A stretch of DNA of 64,000 bases from Streptomyces catenulae (GTDB taxonomy: Bacteria > Actinomycetota > Actinomycetes > Streptomycetales > Streptomycetaceae). Under the pieces are notes generated by a model. It was not told where the DNA came from and made no database searches. It saw nothing but the letters and a program-made list of their open reading frames with translations. Below are positions 43,989 through 52,869 of the stretch, piece by piece; positions within the stretch are counted from its first letter, which is position 1, and each line of letters starts with the position of its first letter. The stretch lies in the NCBI RefSeq assembly GCF_000718015.1, contig NZ_JODY01000034.1:1-64000 (forward strand), given 5' to 3'. The position numbers and the translations under genes are program-made.

Positions 43989-44915
43989 ATGACTGCTCCC
44001 CTCGCGGACCACCGTGCACCGCTTCCGCGCCCCACCCGGCTCTCCGAGGTCAAGGGGTGGTTCTTCACCGCCGATCAACTGCTCTTCGACTGGTTCCTGG
44101 CCCATCAGCAGGCCGCCGGGCACCGCGGTGACCTGCTCGAACTCGGCGCCTATCTGGGCAGGAGCGCGATCTTCCTGGGCGCGCGGCTCGGGGACGGCGA
44201 GCGGTTCACCGTCTGCGATCTGTTCGACTCGCCCGCCGAGGACGCCTCGAACACGGAGGAGATGGCGAAGTCCTACGCGACGCTGACCCGCCGCGCCTTC
44301 GAGGCCAACTACCTCGCCTTCCACGACACGCTGCCGGACATCGTCCAGGACCTCAGCTCACGGGTGCGCGACCACGTCGCGGACGGCAGCGTCCGCTTCG
44401 CCCACATCGACGCCTCGCACCTGTACGAGCACGTCCACGGCGACATCCTCGCCGTCCGCTCCCTGCTCACCGGCACCGGCGTCGTGGTGCTGGACGACTT
44501 CCGCGCCGAGCACTGCCCGGGGGTGGCCGCGGCGACCTGGCAGGCGGTGACCAACGAGGGGCTGCACCCGGTGTGCATCACCGGCACCAAGTTCTACGGC
44601 ACCTGGGGCGACCCGGAGCCGCTGCGGACGGCGCTGCTGGCGTGGCTGGCCGGGCGGGAGGGTGTCTGGCACGAGGTGCAGCAGGTCAACGGCGCGCCGC
44701 TGATCCGGATCAGCGCGAAGGACGCACGGGAACCGGCGCACCCGGTCTCCCGGTACCGCCCGGCCCAGGGCACCCGGGCGCCGGAGCACGTACCGGCGGC
44801 CGGGCGGCGGGGTCCGGCGCGGGGACCGTTGCGGCGGCTGGCGGCGGACTGGCTGCCACCGGCGGTCACCCGGGCGCTGGTGGCGGCGCGGCGGCAGCGG
44901 GCGGCGCGCCGCTGA
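43989..44915 (+). CDS. Class I SAM methyltransferase (Methyltransf_24 type)
   Basis: This 308-aa protein has a SAM motif LLELGAYLGRSAIFLG (about 48-63), an acidic second-strand end (FTVCDLFDS) and DASHLYEHVHGDI followed by VVVLDDF, the metal-binding-like pattern of class I O-methyltransferases such as those modifying sugars. The C-terminal ~70 residues are basic and Ala/Arg-rich. The first gene of the rightward part of the envelope locus, it may methylate a wall-polymer sugar; the acceptor is inference. ATG at 43989. Confidence 0.82.
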   Translation: MTAPLADHRAPLPRPTRLSEVKGWFFTADQLLFDWFLAHQQAAGHRGDLLELGAYLGRSAIFLGARLGDGERFTVCDLFDSPAEDASNTEEMAKSYATLTRRAFEANYLAFHDTLPDIVQDLSSRVRDHVADGSVRFAHIDASHLYEHVHGDILAVRSLLTGTGVVVLDDFRAEHCPGVAAATWQAVTNEGLHPVCITGTKFYGTWGDPEPLRTALLAWLAGREGVWHEVQQVNGAPLIRISAKDAREPAHPVSRYRPAQGTRAPEHVPAAGRRGPARGPLRRLAADWLPPAVTRALVAARRQRAARR

Positions 44916-44960
44916 GCGCCCCGGCGCGCCCCCGGCCCGGCCCGGCGCGCGCGGCCGTCC

Positions 44961-44987
44961 GCGCGCCCCTCGGGGGCCGGGGCGCGC
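44961..44987. terminator. Hairpin between convergent methyltransferase genes
   Basis: A perfect 9-bp stem (44961-44969 with 44979-44987) with a 9-nt loop lies in the 81-bp gap between two converging stop codons. Confidence 0.6.
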
Positions 44988-44996
44988 CCCGCGGGC

Positions 44997-45695
44997 TCAG
45001 CCCGGCAGCCGCTCCGTCGGCACCCGCGCGGCCAGTACGAACGCGTTGGCGCCCAGGACCTTCCCGGCGGGGCGGGGCAGCGGGAAGGAGTAGGTGCGGC
45101 GGACCGAGAGACCGGCGGATTCGGCGTAGGCGCGCAGCAGCGTGAAGTCGGTGAACCGTCCGGCGCCGCGGTGCCCGGCCTCCTGCGGGGTGATCAGCAC
45201 GACGCCGCCGCCCGGCCGTACGTACGGCAGATAGGCCCGCAGCAGACCCTCGACCTGTTCGTCGTCGAGGTGCTGGAGGACCTGTGCGGACAGCAGTGTG
45301 TCGAAGCCGCCGGGCCGGGCGTGGGCGCTGGTGAGGAAGGCGTCGGCGGTGTACGCGGTCAGACCGCGGGCGCGGCAGATGTCGGCGGAGTGCGCGTCGT
45401 GGGCGATCCCGACGCTGCCCGGTGCGCACCCGGCCAGGGTGTCGCCGGTGCCGCAGCCGATGTCCAGCACCCGCCCGGCGCCGATGCGGCGCAGCGCCCG
45501 GCGGTAGGGCGCCCGCGGCACCCGCAGCCAGGGCAGCAGCGGCCGCGGGGTGTCCAGTGCGCGGGGCGGCGGGTCGGTGCGGACCGGCGGGGCGGCGTCC
45601 GCGGTGCGGCGGGAGGCCGGTGTCCGGCGGGCGGCGGGAGCGGTGGGGGCGGCGGGGGTTTCGGTCCGTCCGGGCATCCCGGGCATCGAGGTCAC
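44997..45695 (-). CDS. Class I SAM methyltransferase
   Basis: This 232-aa protein has SAM motif I VLDIGCGTGDTLAG (about 75-88) and motif III-like LLSAQVLQHLDDEQVEGLLRAYLPYVRPGGGVVLITP. A ~50-residue Pro/Arg-rich N-terminus precedes the fold. The GTG at 45695 has agggaaag upstream. It faces the previous methyltransferase and is divergent from the large GT2-TagF gene, so it may act on the same polymer. Substrate unknown. Confidence 0.85.
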   Translation of the reverse strand: MTSMPGMPGRTETPAAPTAPAARRTPASRRTADAAPPVRTDPPPRALDTPRPLLPWLRVPRAPYRRALRRIGAGRVLDIGCGTGDTLAGCAPGSVGIAHDAHSADICRARGLTAYTADAFLTSAHARPGGFDTLLSAQVLQHLDDEQVEGLLRAYLPYVRPGGGVVLITPQEAGHRGAGRFTDFTLLRAYAESAGLSVRRTYSFPLPRPAGKVLGANAFVLAARVPTERLPG

Positions 45696-46066
45696 CTTTC
45701 CCTGGGGGCCCGGCGCGCGCCGGGCCCGCTACGGCATCGGCTCCGGTCTACGGCATCGCCCCGGGCCACGGCGCACACCACGCCGACCGGGGGCGGGCGG
45801 TCCCCGGCACGGCGGCGTCGGGAGCCCGCGACCACGGGGCGCCCGGGGCGGCGGCGCCCGCGTCCTCCCGGGGCCGGGGCCCGCGTCCCTCCCGGGGCCC
45901 GCCATCACCGGCCCCTCACCCTTTCAGCGCAGATCCGGTGACCGGGGCGGCGCCGGGTGAGTTGTCCACCTCAGTACCCCGCCCCGGTTCCGGCGCGGTG
46001 TTCCGGTGCCGGACCGCACGGTTCCGGGCCGCCCGGGTTCCCCGTTCGGAAAGGCTGGTCGCGCGC
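45696..46066. promoter_or_regulatory. Divergent promoter region at the start of the glycosyltransferase block
   Basis: These 371 bp between a leftward methyltransferase and the rightward GT2-TagF gene contain no gene that I can support. A near-repeat of cccgcgtcc-tcccggggcc occurs around 45857-45900. Promoters are expected near both ends. Confidence 0.35.
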
Positions 46067-49000
46067 ATGAAGCCACGGCTCACCGTCGTCGTCCCGGTGC
46101 ACCGCACCGCAGGGCCCCTGCGGCACACCGAGGAGTGCCTGGAGTCGATCGCGGCGCAGACCCCGGCCACGCTCGATGTGGTGATGGTGGACGGCGCGCC
46201 CGCACCGGACGGGCCCGGCGCCGCGCTGGCCCGCCGGTTCACCGCCCGCGACCCGCGCTTCCGGCTGGTCCGCGCCGCCGGTGCGGGCCCCGGCGCGGCC
46301 CGTGACGCCGGGGCCCGGCACGCCTACCCGGACACGCCGTACCTCGCCTTCCCCGGGCCCGACGACCTCCTGCTGCCGCGCGCGTACGAGGAGCTGACCG
46401 CGGCGCTCGACGCGTCCGGCGCGGATCTGGCGACCGGCGGCGTCCGGCTGCTCGGGGCGGACGGGCGGCCCGCGGCGCGGCAACCGGCCGACCGGACCGG
46501 CGCGACCCGCACCCACATCGCCGAGGACCGGACGCTGCTGTCCGACACCACCGCGACCAACAAGGTCTTCCGGCGCGCCTTCTGGGACCGCCACCGACTC
46601 GCCTTCCCGGAGGGCGGCAGCTGCGACGACGCGGTGGTGACGGTGCCCGCGCACTTCCTCGCCGACGCCGTCGACGTGCTGCGCGCCCCCGTCTGCCGCC
46701 TGCGGACGCCCGGCGACGGGGAGCGGCCGCTGCCGGACGTGCGGACGGTCACCGAGCGGTTCGCGGCGCTCGCCCGGGTCGGGGAATTCCTGGCCGACCC
46801 GGCGCGCACCCGCGGGGTGTCCCTGCGCGCGGAGTACGACCGGGCGCAGCTCACCGAGGGTCTGGACGACCTCCTCGGGGCGCTGCCCGGCGCCGCGCCG
46901 GAGGTCCGCACCGCGTTCCTGGAACAGGCCCGCGACTATCTCTCCGGGGTCGCCCCGCAGCTGCCGGCGGCGCTCCCGGTGGAGCGGCGGATGCTCTGGT
47001 ACCTCGTACGGGCCGGGCGGCCGGAGGAGTTGTTGCGGCTGCTGGCGTACCGGCGGCGGCAGGAGGCGGCGTTCCTGGTCACCGGGGTGCCGCTGCGCCG
47101 CCGGGCCGCGCTGCCGCTGGACCCGCCGCTGCGGCTGCCGTCCGCCGTGACCCGGCTGGGCCGCGACGACTTCCCCGTACGGGCCCACCTCCAGGAGGCG
47201 GTCTGGCGCGACGGGCTGCTGTTCCTGCGGGGCTACGCGTACATCCGTAACCTCGGCGCGCCGCACCGGCACAGCTATCTGGGGACGCTGGTGCTGGCGC
47301 AGGGGCGGCGGCGGATCGTGCTGCCGCTGCGCCCGGTGGAGTCGGCGGCGGCGACCGCCGAGTCCGGTCAGGGGCTGCACTGTTACGACTGGTCGGGGTT
47401 CGAGGTGGTGCTCGATCCGCGGCGGCTGCGGCGGCTCGGCCGCTGGCAGGAGGGCGACTGGCGGGTCACCGTCACCCGCACCGCGGCGGGCCTGGTGCGC
47501 ACCTCGGGGCTGCGCCCGCCGGAGTCCGGCACCTCGCCGCGCACCTACGACACCGGGCAGGGCGTCCGGGTCACGCCCCGGTACGCGGACGGGCTGCTGC
47601 GGCTGACGGTGGAGCCTATCGGCTACCGGCTGACCGCCCGGGAGACGAGCGGCGGCGCCCTCTGTCTGACGGTCGCCGCGCCGCCCGGCGCCGCCGCCCC
47701 CACCGCCCTGCGGCTGACCGACACGGAGACCGGCACCGTCGTGTCGTTCCCGACCCGGCCACCGCTGCCGGACGCCCCGGAGGACCGCGCGGAGGGGCCC
47801 GAGGGGGGCGCGCGGGAGGACGCGGGCGCCCCTGAGGGAGAGGGCCCGGGCGGCCCGGAGGGGGCGGACGGCGCCGCGCCGCGGGACGGGGCGGCGGACG
47901 CGGCGGACGCGGACGCCCCGGCCCCGCGGACCGCCGACGCCGCCGCCACCGACGCCCCGCCCGCCCAGGCCACGGACGCCGCCCCCACCCCGCACCCCGT
48001 AGGTGCCGTCCCGGATCCCACTCCCCCGCCGCCGTGGAAGCGCCGTCGTCCCGCCGCCGGGCACACCGTGCGGATCCTCCCGGACCCGGTGGCCGCCGCC
48101 CGGCCCGTACCGGGCGACGCGGCGGGCGGCGCACCCGGCGCTGCGCACGCGCCCGCCCCCTCCGCCACCTGGGCGGTGCGGCTGGTCCTCCCCGGTGGTG
48201 CGACCGCGCCCGTCGCCTGTTCGCCGACGCTGGCGCCGCTCGCGCTGCCGCCGGTGCACGGCCGGGAACTGGTCTGCGCGGGGAGCGCCGCCGGGCATCT
48301 GGTGGTGCACGACCGCGTCCCGCAGCCGTACGCGGACCGCGTCGTGTGGCGGATCGACGGGACGCTGCTGCTGGCCGGGGTGTTGCCCACGGCGGCGCCG
48401 CCCGCCACCGAACTGGTCCTCGCCCACACCGCGCACGCCGCCGAGTGGGCCTTCCCCACCACCCACGACGGCGAGCGGTTCCACTGCGCGCTGCCGCTGG
48501 CCACACTGCCGTCGCCGGGCGGACCGCTGCCGCTGCCCGCCGGGCGCTGGGCGGTGCGGCTGCGGGCGGCGGGCACCGACACCCCGGACGTGCCGGTCCG
48601 CTTCGCGCCGTCCGTCCTCGACGGGCTGCCCGCCTCCCGCGCGGTCCGCGGCAAGCCGTTCACCCTCGACCGGCGCGACCACGACGAGGTGTTCCTCACC
48701 ACCGGGGCGACGCTGCCGGTCACCGATCGGGGACCGTACCGGCGGCGGGTGCTGCGCGAGACGCACTACCCGCTGCACCGCGGGCGCCCGCTGCGCGACG
48801 CGATCCTCTACAGCAGCTTCGGCGGCCGCGCCTACGGCGACTCGCCGCGCGCCGTCCACGAGGAGCTGGTCCGCCGCGGGATGGGCGCGGAGCACCTGTG
48901 GGCGGTGCGCGACGGGCAGACCGCCGTGCCGGACTCCGCGCGCGCCGTCGTCGTGGGCAGCGCCGAGTGGCACGGCGCGCTGGCGCACAGCCGCTGGGTG

Positions 49001-49852
49001 ATCGCCAACACCCAGCTGCCGGACTTCTTCCGCCGCCGCCAGGGCCAGTTGGTCGTCCAGACCTGGCACGGCACCCCGCTGCGGCGGATCGGCGCGGAGC
49101 CGCACGGCGTCCACGGGCCGACGTCCCCGGAGGCGGCCCGGCAGTGGAGCGTGCTGCTCTCACCCAACGCGCACAGCACGCCCGTGCTGCGCGAGGCGCT
49201 CGGCTTCCCCGGCGAGCCGCTGGAGAGCGGGCTGCCGCGCACCGACGCGTTCTTCGCCCCGGACCGGGCGGAGCGCGCCGCGGCGGTCCGCGCCCGGCTC
49301 GGCGTCGACGACGGCCGCACCGTCGTCCTGTACGCCCCGGCCGTCCGCGGCCACCTCGCCTACGACCGCCACCACCACCGGCTCCATCTGCCGCTGGACC
49401 TGGACGCGGCCCGGCGGGCGCTCGGCGACGACCACGCGCTGCTGGTCCGCGGGCACCCGCTGGTCGCCGACCGGCTCCCGGCCCGCCATGCGCCCTTCGC
49501 CGTCGACGTCACCGCGTACCCGGACACCACCGAGCTGCTGCTCGCCGCGGACGTGCTGGTCACCGACTACTCCTCGCTCGCCGCCGACTTCGCGAACACC
49601 GGCCGCCCGATGCTCTTCCTCACCCCCGACCTGCCGTACTACCGCGACACGCTGCGCGGCTTCACCGTCGACTTCGAGGCGGTGGCGCCGGGCCCGCAGC
49701 TCGGCTCCACCGGGGAGCTGATCGACGCGCTGCGCGACCTGGACGCGGTCGCCCGGGCGGGCGCGGGGGCGTACCGGCGGTTCCGGGAGACGTTCTGCCA
49801 CCGCGACGACGGGGCCGCCGCGACGCGCGCCGCGGATCTGCTGCTGCGGTGA
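46067..49852 (+). CDS. Large GT2-TagF fusion with degenerate GT2 site
   Basis: This 1261-aa protein starts with a GT2 domain (about 1-210), has a beta-rich middle, an acidic Ala/Pro-rich linker (about 565-665), another beta-rich section, and a CDP-glycerol glycerophosphotransferase (TagF-like) domain (about 910-1261; QTWHGTPLRRIG, VRGHPL, VTDYSSLAADFANTGRP). It probably extends or decorates a wall teichoic-acid-like polymer at the membrane's cytoplasmic face. The GT2 nucleotide-binding motifs are altered: VDGAPAPDG replaces VDDxSxDG and PGPDDLLLP replaces DSDDxxxP, so this domain may be inactive or differently specific. The ATG at 46067 starts the fold exactly. Upstream frame lacks similarity. 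Confidence 0.85.
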   Translation: MKPRLTVVVPVHRTAGPLRHTEECLESIAAQTPATLDVVMVDGAPAPDGPGAALARRFTARDPRFRLVRAAGAGPGAARDAGARHAYPDTPYLAFPGPDDLLLPRAYEELTAALDASGADLATGGVRLLGADGRPAARQPADRTGATRTHIAEDRTLLSDTTATNKVFRRAFWDRHRLAFPEGGSCDDAVVTVPAHFLADAVDVLRAPVCRLRTPGDGERPLPDVRTVTERFAALARVGEFLADPARTRGVSLRAEYDRAQLTEGLDDLLGALPGAAPEVRTAFLEQARDYLSGVAPQLPAALPVERRMLWYLVRAGRPEELLRLLAYRRRQEAAFLVTGVPLRRRAALPLDPPLRLPSAVTRLGRDDFPVRAHLQEAVWRDGLLFLRGYAYIRNLGAPHRHSYLGTLVLAQGRRRIVLPLRPVESAAATAESGQGLHCYDWSGFEVVLDPRRLRRLGRWQEGDWRVTVTRTAAGLVRTSGLRPPESGTSPRTYDTGQGVRVTPRYADGLLRLTVEPIGYRLTARETSGGALCLTVAAPPGAAAPTALRLTDTETGTVVSFPTRPPLPDAPEDRAEGPEGGAREDAGAPEGEGPGGPEGADGAAPRDGAADAADADAPAPRTADAAATDAPPAQATDAAPTPHPVGAVPDPTPPPPWKRRRPAAGHTVRILPDPVAAARPVPGDAAGGAPGAAHAPAPSATWAVRLVLPGGATAPVACSPTLAPLALPPVHGRELVCAGSAAGHLVVHDRVPQPYADRVVWRIDGTLLLAGVLPTAAPPATELVLAHTAHAAEWAFPTTHDGERFHCALPLATLPSPGGPLPLPAGRWAVRLRAAGTDTPDVPVRFAPSVLDGLPASRAVRGKPFTLDRRDHDEVFLTTGATLPVTDRGPYRRRVLRETHYPLHRGRPLRDAILYSSFGGRAYGDSPRAVHEELVRRGMGAEHLWAVRDGQTAVPDSARAVVVGSAEWHGALAHSRWVIANTQLPDFFRRRQGQLVVQTWHGTPLRRIGAEPHGVHGPTSPEAARQWSVLLSPNAHSTPVLREALGFPGEPLESGLPRTDAFFAPDRAERAAAVRARLGVDDGRTVVLYAPAVRGHLAYDRHHHRLHLPLDLDAARRALGDDHALLVRGHPLVADRLPARHAPFAVDVTAYPDTTELLLAADVLVTDYSSLAADFANTGRPMLFLTPDLPYYRDTLRGFTVDFEAVAPGPQLGSTGELIDALRDLDAVARAGAGAYRRFRETFCHRDDGAAATRAADLLLR

Positions 49853-49924
49853 GCGGAGGTGTCCGGCGGCGGTCGGGACGGTGGAGGTTCGGCGGACACC
49901 GGCATCGGACGGCGGGACCGTCGT

Positions 49925-49936
49925 TACACCGGTGTA
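49925..49936. promoter_or_regulatory. 12-bp perfect palindrome upstream of the GT2 gene
   Basis: TACACCGGTGTA is a perfect palindrome 64 bp before the GT2 start in an A+T-richer patch of the 147-bp gap. It could be an operator; no regulator is known for it. Confidence 0.35.
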
Positions 49937-49999
49937 CGGGCGCTCCGACCGCGCCAAGCAGCCGCCAACACCGGATGTCCCACCCGTTAACGGACGGCA

Positions 50000-51769
50000 A
50001 TGACCCGTAAAAGCACGACAGCGCGCGCAACCGCGCGGCGGGATTCCCCCTCTGAAGCAGAGACAGAGGAGACCGGATCCCGCTCGCGCACCGAGATGCC
50101 GTCGACACGGAATGTAGATGTAGTGACTGTGAAAGAAGCCCCTGAGCCGTCGCCGGGGCCCACCCTCACTCCGGCAGCGCAGATCAGCATCATCGTCATC
50201 GCCTACAACGACGTCACCCACGTCGCCCAGGCGGTGCGCTCCGCGCTGGCCCAGGAGACGGACGGCGCCGCCGTCGAGGTGATCGCGGTGGACGACGCCT
50301 CCACCGACGGCACCGGCGCCGCCCTGGACGCCCTGGCCCGGGAGCACCCGCGGCTGCGGGTGCTGCACCGCGCGGAGAACAGCGGCGGCTGCGGCACCCC
50401 CCGCAACGATGGGCTGCGCGCCGCCACCGGCCGCTTCGTGATGTTCCTGGACAGCGACGACGTGCTGCCGCCGGGCGCCGCCCCGGCGCTGCTGCGCGCC
50501 GCGCTCGCCGAGGACGCCCCGGTGGCGTCCGGCGCCTGCGTCCGCCGGGAGCTGCCGGCCCGCCGCGACGTGCCCTGGCAGCCGGCGCTCTACCGCGACC
50601 GCGCCGTGCACACCGCGCCGGGCGCCAGCCCCCAGCTGGTGCGCGACACGCTGTGCGTCAACAAGCTCTACGACCGCGCCTTCCTCGCCGAGCACGCCAT
50701 CGTCTTCCCCGAGGGCCGCTTCACCTACGAGGACTTCGTCTTCACCGCGCGGGTCCTGGCGGTCGCGCCGCGGCTGGTGACGATCCCGGACAGCGTCTAC
50801 ATCTGGCACGTCCGCCGCGCCGCCGCCCGCCAGTCGATCTCCCTGGACCGCAAGGCCGTCACCAACTGGCAGGCGCGCATCGACGCGCACCGCGACAGCG
50901 TGGCGGTCCTCCGCGACTCCGGACGCGGCGAGCTGGCGCGGGCCGCCCGGACCAAGTTCCTCGACCACGACCTGCGGATGTACCTCCGCGAGCTGCACAC
51001 CCGCGACGCCGCCTACCGCACACAGTGGTGGCGGCTGACCCGCGCCTACCTCGCCGACTTCGACGAGGCCGAACTGCTGGCGGCGCGGGCGCCCGCCCGC
51101 TGGCTGGCCCGGGTGGTGCTGGCCGCGCCCGAGCCCCCGGCGGAGCTGGACCGGCTGACGCAGCTGGCGGCGCGCCCCGGTCGGCTGCTGCCGCCGTACG
51201 CCCGGGACGGCGCGGGCCGTCCGGTGTGGTCGGCCCAGCTGGCGCGGGTCGAGCTGGACGCGATCGACTCCAAGCCCACCCACCGGCTGCCGGTGACCAT
51301 CGACGCGGAGCCGGTCACCGGCCGCCGCAGTGTGTTGCGGCTGCGGGTGCACGAGATGTACGGGCGGCTGGCCGCCGCCGGTCCGGTCTCCGTGGACGTG
51401 GAGTGGCGGCGGCGCGCCGACGACCGGCGCGGTCCGGTGCGGACCGCCACGCTGACGCCGGGGCCGGACGGGATCTGGACCGCCGAGGTGGCGGTGGATC
51501 TGGCGGCGCTCACCGACCGCGGGCCGGTCGAGGACACCGGGCCGGTGGCCTGGGACCTGATGGCGCGGGTGCACTGCGCCGACGGCTCCGGCTTCCGCGC
51601 CTCGCTGCGCGCCGTCGGCCCGGGGCTGCGCCGCCGGGTGCTGCCCAGCCGCCGCCACGCCGTGCTGCTGGTGCAGCCGTACGCGACGACCGGCGGGGCG
51701 CTGGCCCTGCGGGTGGCGGGCGGGGTGCGTAGCGTGTGGCGGATCGCGGCGGCCCGGCTGCGCCGCTGA
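50000..51769 (+). CDS. GT2 glycosyltransferase with C-terminal beta domain
   Basis: This 589-aa protein has an intact GT2 domain (about 60-280): ISIIVIAYND, VDDASTDGTG, NSGGCGTPRNDGL and DSDDVLPPG near residue 151, then the catalytic-base-like YEDFVF. The C-terminal half resembles the middle beta-rich part of the GT2-TagF fusions but ends before any TagF domain. It transfers a sugar from a nucleotide donor onto a polymer precursor. ATG 50000 has a weak SD; ATG 50096 is an alternative, as the first ~55 residues are disordered. Confidence 0.85.
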   Translation: MTRKSTTARATARRDSPSEAETEETGSRSRTEMPSTRNVDVVTVKEAPEPSPGPTLTPAAQISIIVIAYNDVTHVAQAVRSALAQETDGAAVEVIAVDDASTDGTGAALDALAREHPRLRVLHRAENSGGCGTPRNDGLRAATGRFVMFLDSDDVLPPGAAPALLRAALAEDAPVASGACVRRELPARRDVPWQPALYRDRAVHTAPGASPQLVRDTLCVNKLYDRAFLAEHAIVFPEGRFTYEDFVFTARVLAVAPRLVTIPDSVYIWHVRRAAARQSISLDRKAVTNWQARIDAHRDSVAVLRDSGRGELARAARTKFLDHDLRMYLRELHTRDAAYRTQWWRLTRAYLADFDEAELLAARAPARWLARVVLAAPEPPAELDRLTQLAARPGRLLPPYARDGAGRPVWSAQLARVELDAIDSKPTHRLPVTIDAEPVTGRRSVLRLRVHEMYGRLAAAGPVSVDVEWRRRADDRRGPVRTATLTPGPDGIWTAEVAVDLAALTDRGPVEDTGPVAWDLMARVHCADGSGFRASLRAVGPGLRRRVLPSRRHAVLLVQPYATTGGALALRVAGGVRSVWRIAAARLRR

Positions 51770-51809
51770 CCTCCCCCGATCTTTCCCCTCCAACCCTAGG
51801 ATTGGCGCC

Positions 51810-52805
51810 ATGACTTACTTGATCACGGGCGGTGCCGGGTACATCGGCGCCCACGTCGTACGGGCCCTGCGGCAGGCCGGGGAGGCCGCGGGGCGGCCTC
51901 GTGTGGTCGTGCTGGACGACCTGACGACGGGGGTCGCCGCCCGGCTCCCCGAGGACGTGCCGCTGATCGTCGGCTCGACCCTGGACCGGGCGCTGCTGGA
52001 TCGCACCATCGCCGAGCACGGGGTGACGGATGTGGTGCACCTGGCGGCGAAGAAGCAGGTCGGCGAGTCGGTGGAGATGCCGCTGCACTACTACCGCGAG
52101 AACGTCCACGGGCTGCAGACGCTGCTGGAGGCGATGGCCGCCGGGGGCGTGGGCCGCCTGGTGTTCTCCTCGTCCGCCGCGGTGTACGGCATGCCGGACG
52201 TCGACCTCGTCACCGAGGACACGCCGTGTGTGCCGATGAACCCGTACGGCGAGACGAAGCTCGTCGGCGAGTGGATGGTCCGCGCGGCGGGCCGGGCGCA
52301 CGGCATCAGCACGGCGTGCCTGCGGTACTTCAACGTCGCGGGCGCGGCCACCCCGGAGCTGGCCGACACCGGGGTCTTCAACATCGTGCCGATGGTCTTC
52401 GAGAAGCTCACCGAGGGCGCCGCGCCGCGGATCTTCGGCGACGACTACCCGACGCCGGACGGCACCTGCATCCGCGACTACATCCATGTCGCGGACCTCG
52501 CCGACGCCCATGTGGTGGCCGCGCAGAAGCTGGCCGAGCACGGTCCGGTGCGGGATCTGACGCTCAACATCGGCCGCGGTGAGGGCGTGTCGGTGCGCGA
52601 GATGGTCGATCTGATCACCGAGGTCACCGGGCACACCGGCACCGCCGCCGAGGTGACGCCGCGGCGGCCCGGCGACCCGGCGCGGGTGGTCGCCGCCGCC
52701 GACCGGATCGCCGCCGAGCTGGGCTGGAAGGCGCACCACGACGTCCGCGAGATGATCACGTCGGCGTGGGCCGGCTGGCAGCACCACCACCCCGAGGCCC
52801 GCTGA
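51810..52805 (+). CDS. galE: UDP-glucose 4-epimerase
   Basis: This 331-aa SDR protein has the NAD motif GGAGYIG (7-13), the catalytic YGETK with SSSAAVYG upstream, and the GalE region RDYIHVADLADAH. It interconverts UDP-glucose and UDP-galactose (or the HexNAc forms) in the cytoplasm. In this setting it likely supplies the sugar for the neighbouring transferases. It starts 40 bp after the GT2 stop and is probably co-transcribed with it. The active-site residues that decide N-acetyl specificity cannot be judged by eye. Confidence 0.93.
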   Translation: MTYLITGGAGYIGAHVVRALRQAGEAAGRPRVVVLDDLTTGVAARLPEDVPLIVGSTLDRALLDRTIAEHGVTDVVHLAAKKQVGESVEMPLHYYRENVHGLQTLLEAMAAGGVGRLVFSSSAAVYGMPDVDLVTEDTPCVPMNPYGETKLVGEWMVRAAGRAHGISTACLRYFNVAGAATPELADTGVFNIVPMVFEKLTEGAAPRIFGDDYPTPDGTCIRDYIHVADLADAHVVAAQKLAEHGPVRDLTLNIGRGEGVSVREMVDLITEVTGHTGTAAEVTPRRPGDPARVVAAADRIAAELGWKAHHDVREMITSAWAGWQHHHPEAR

Positions 52806-52816
52806 ACGACGGCAGA

Positions 52817-52853
52817 GAGGCGCCCCGCACCGGAGTCCGGTGCGGGGCGCCTC
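52817..52853. terminator. Bidirectional terminator between galE and GT4 genes
   Basis: A perfect 17-bp stem (52817-52833 with 52837-52853) with a 3-nt loop lies between the two converging stop codons. Confidence 0.92.
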
Positions 52854-52869
52854 CGTCGTACCGGCCCGC

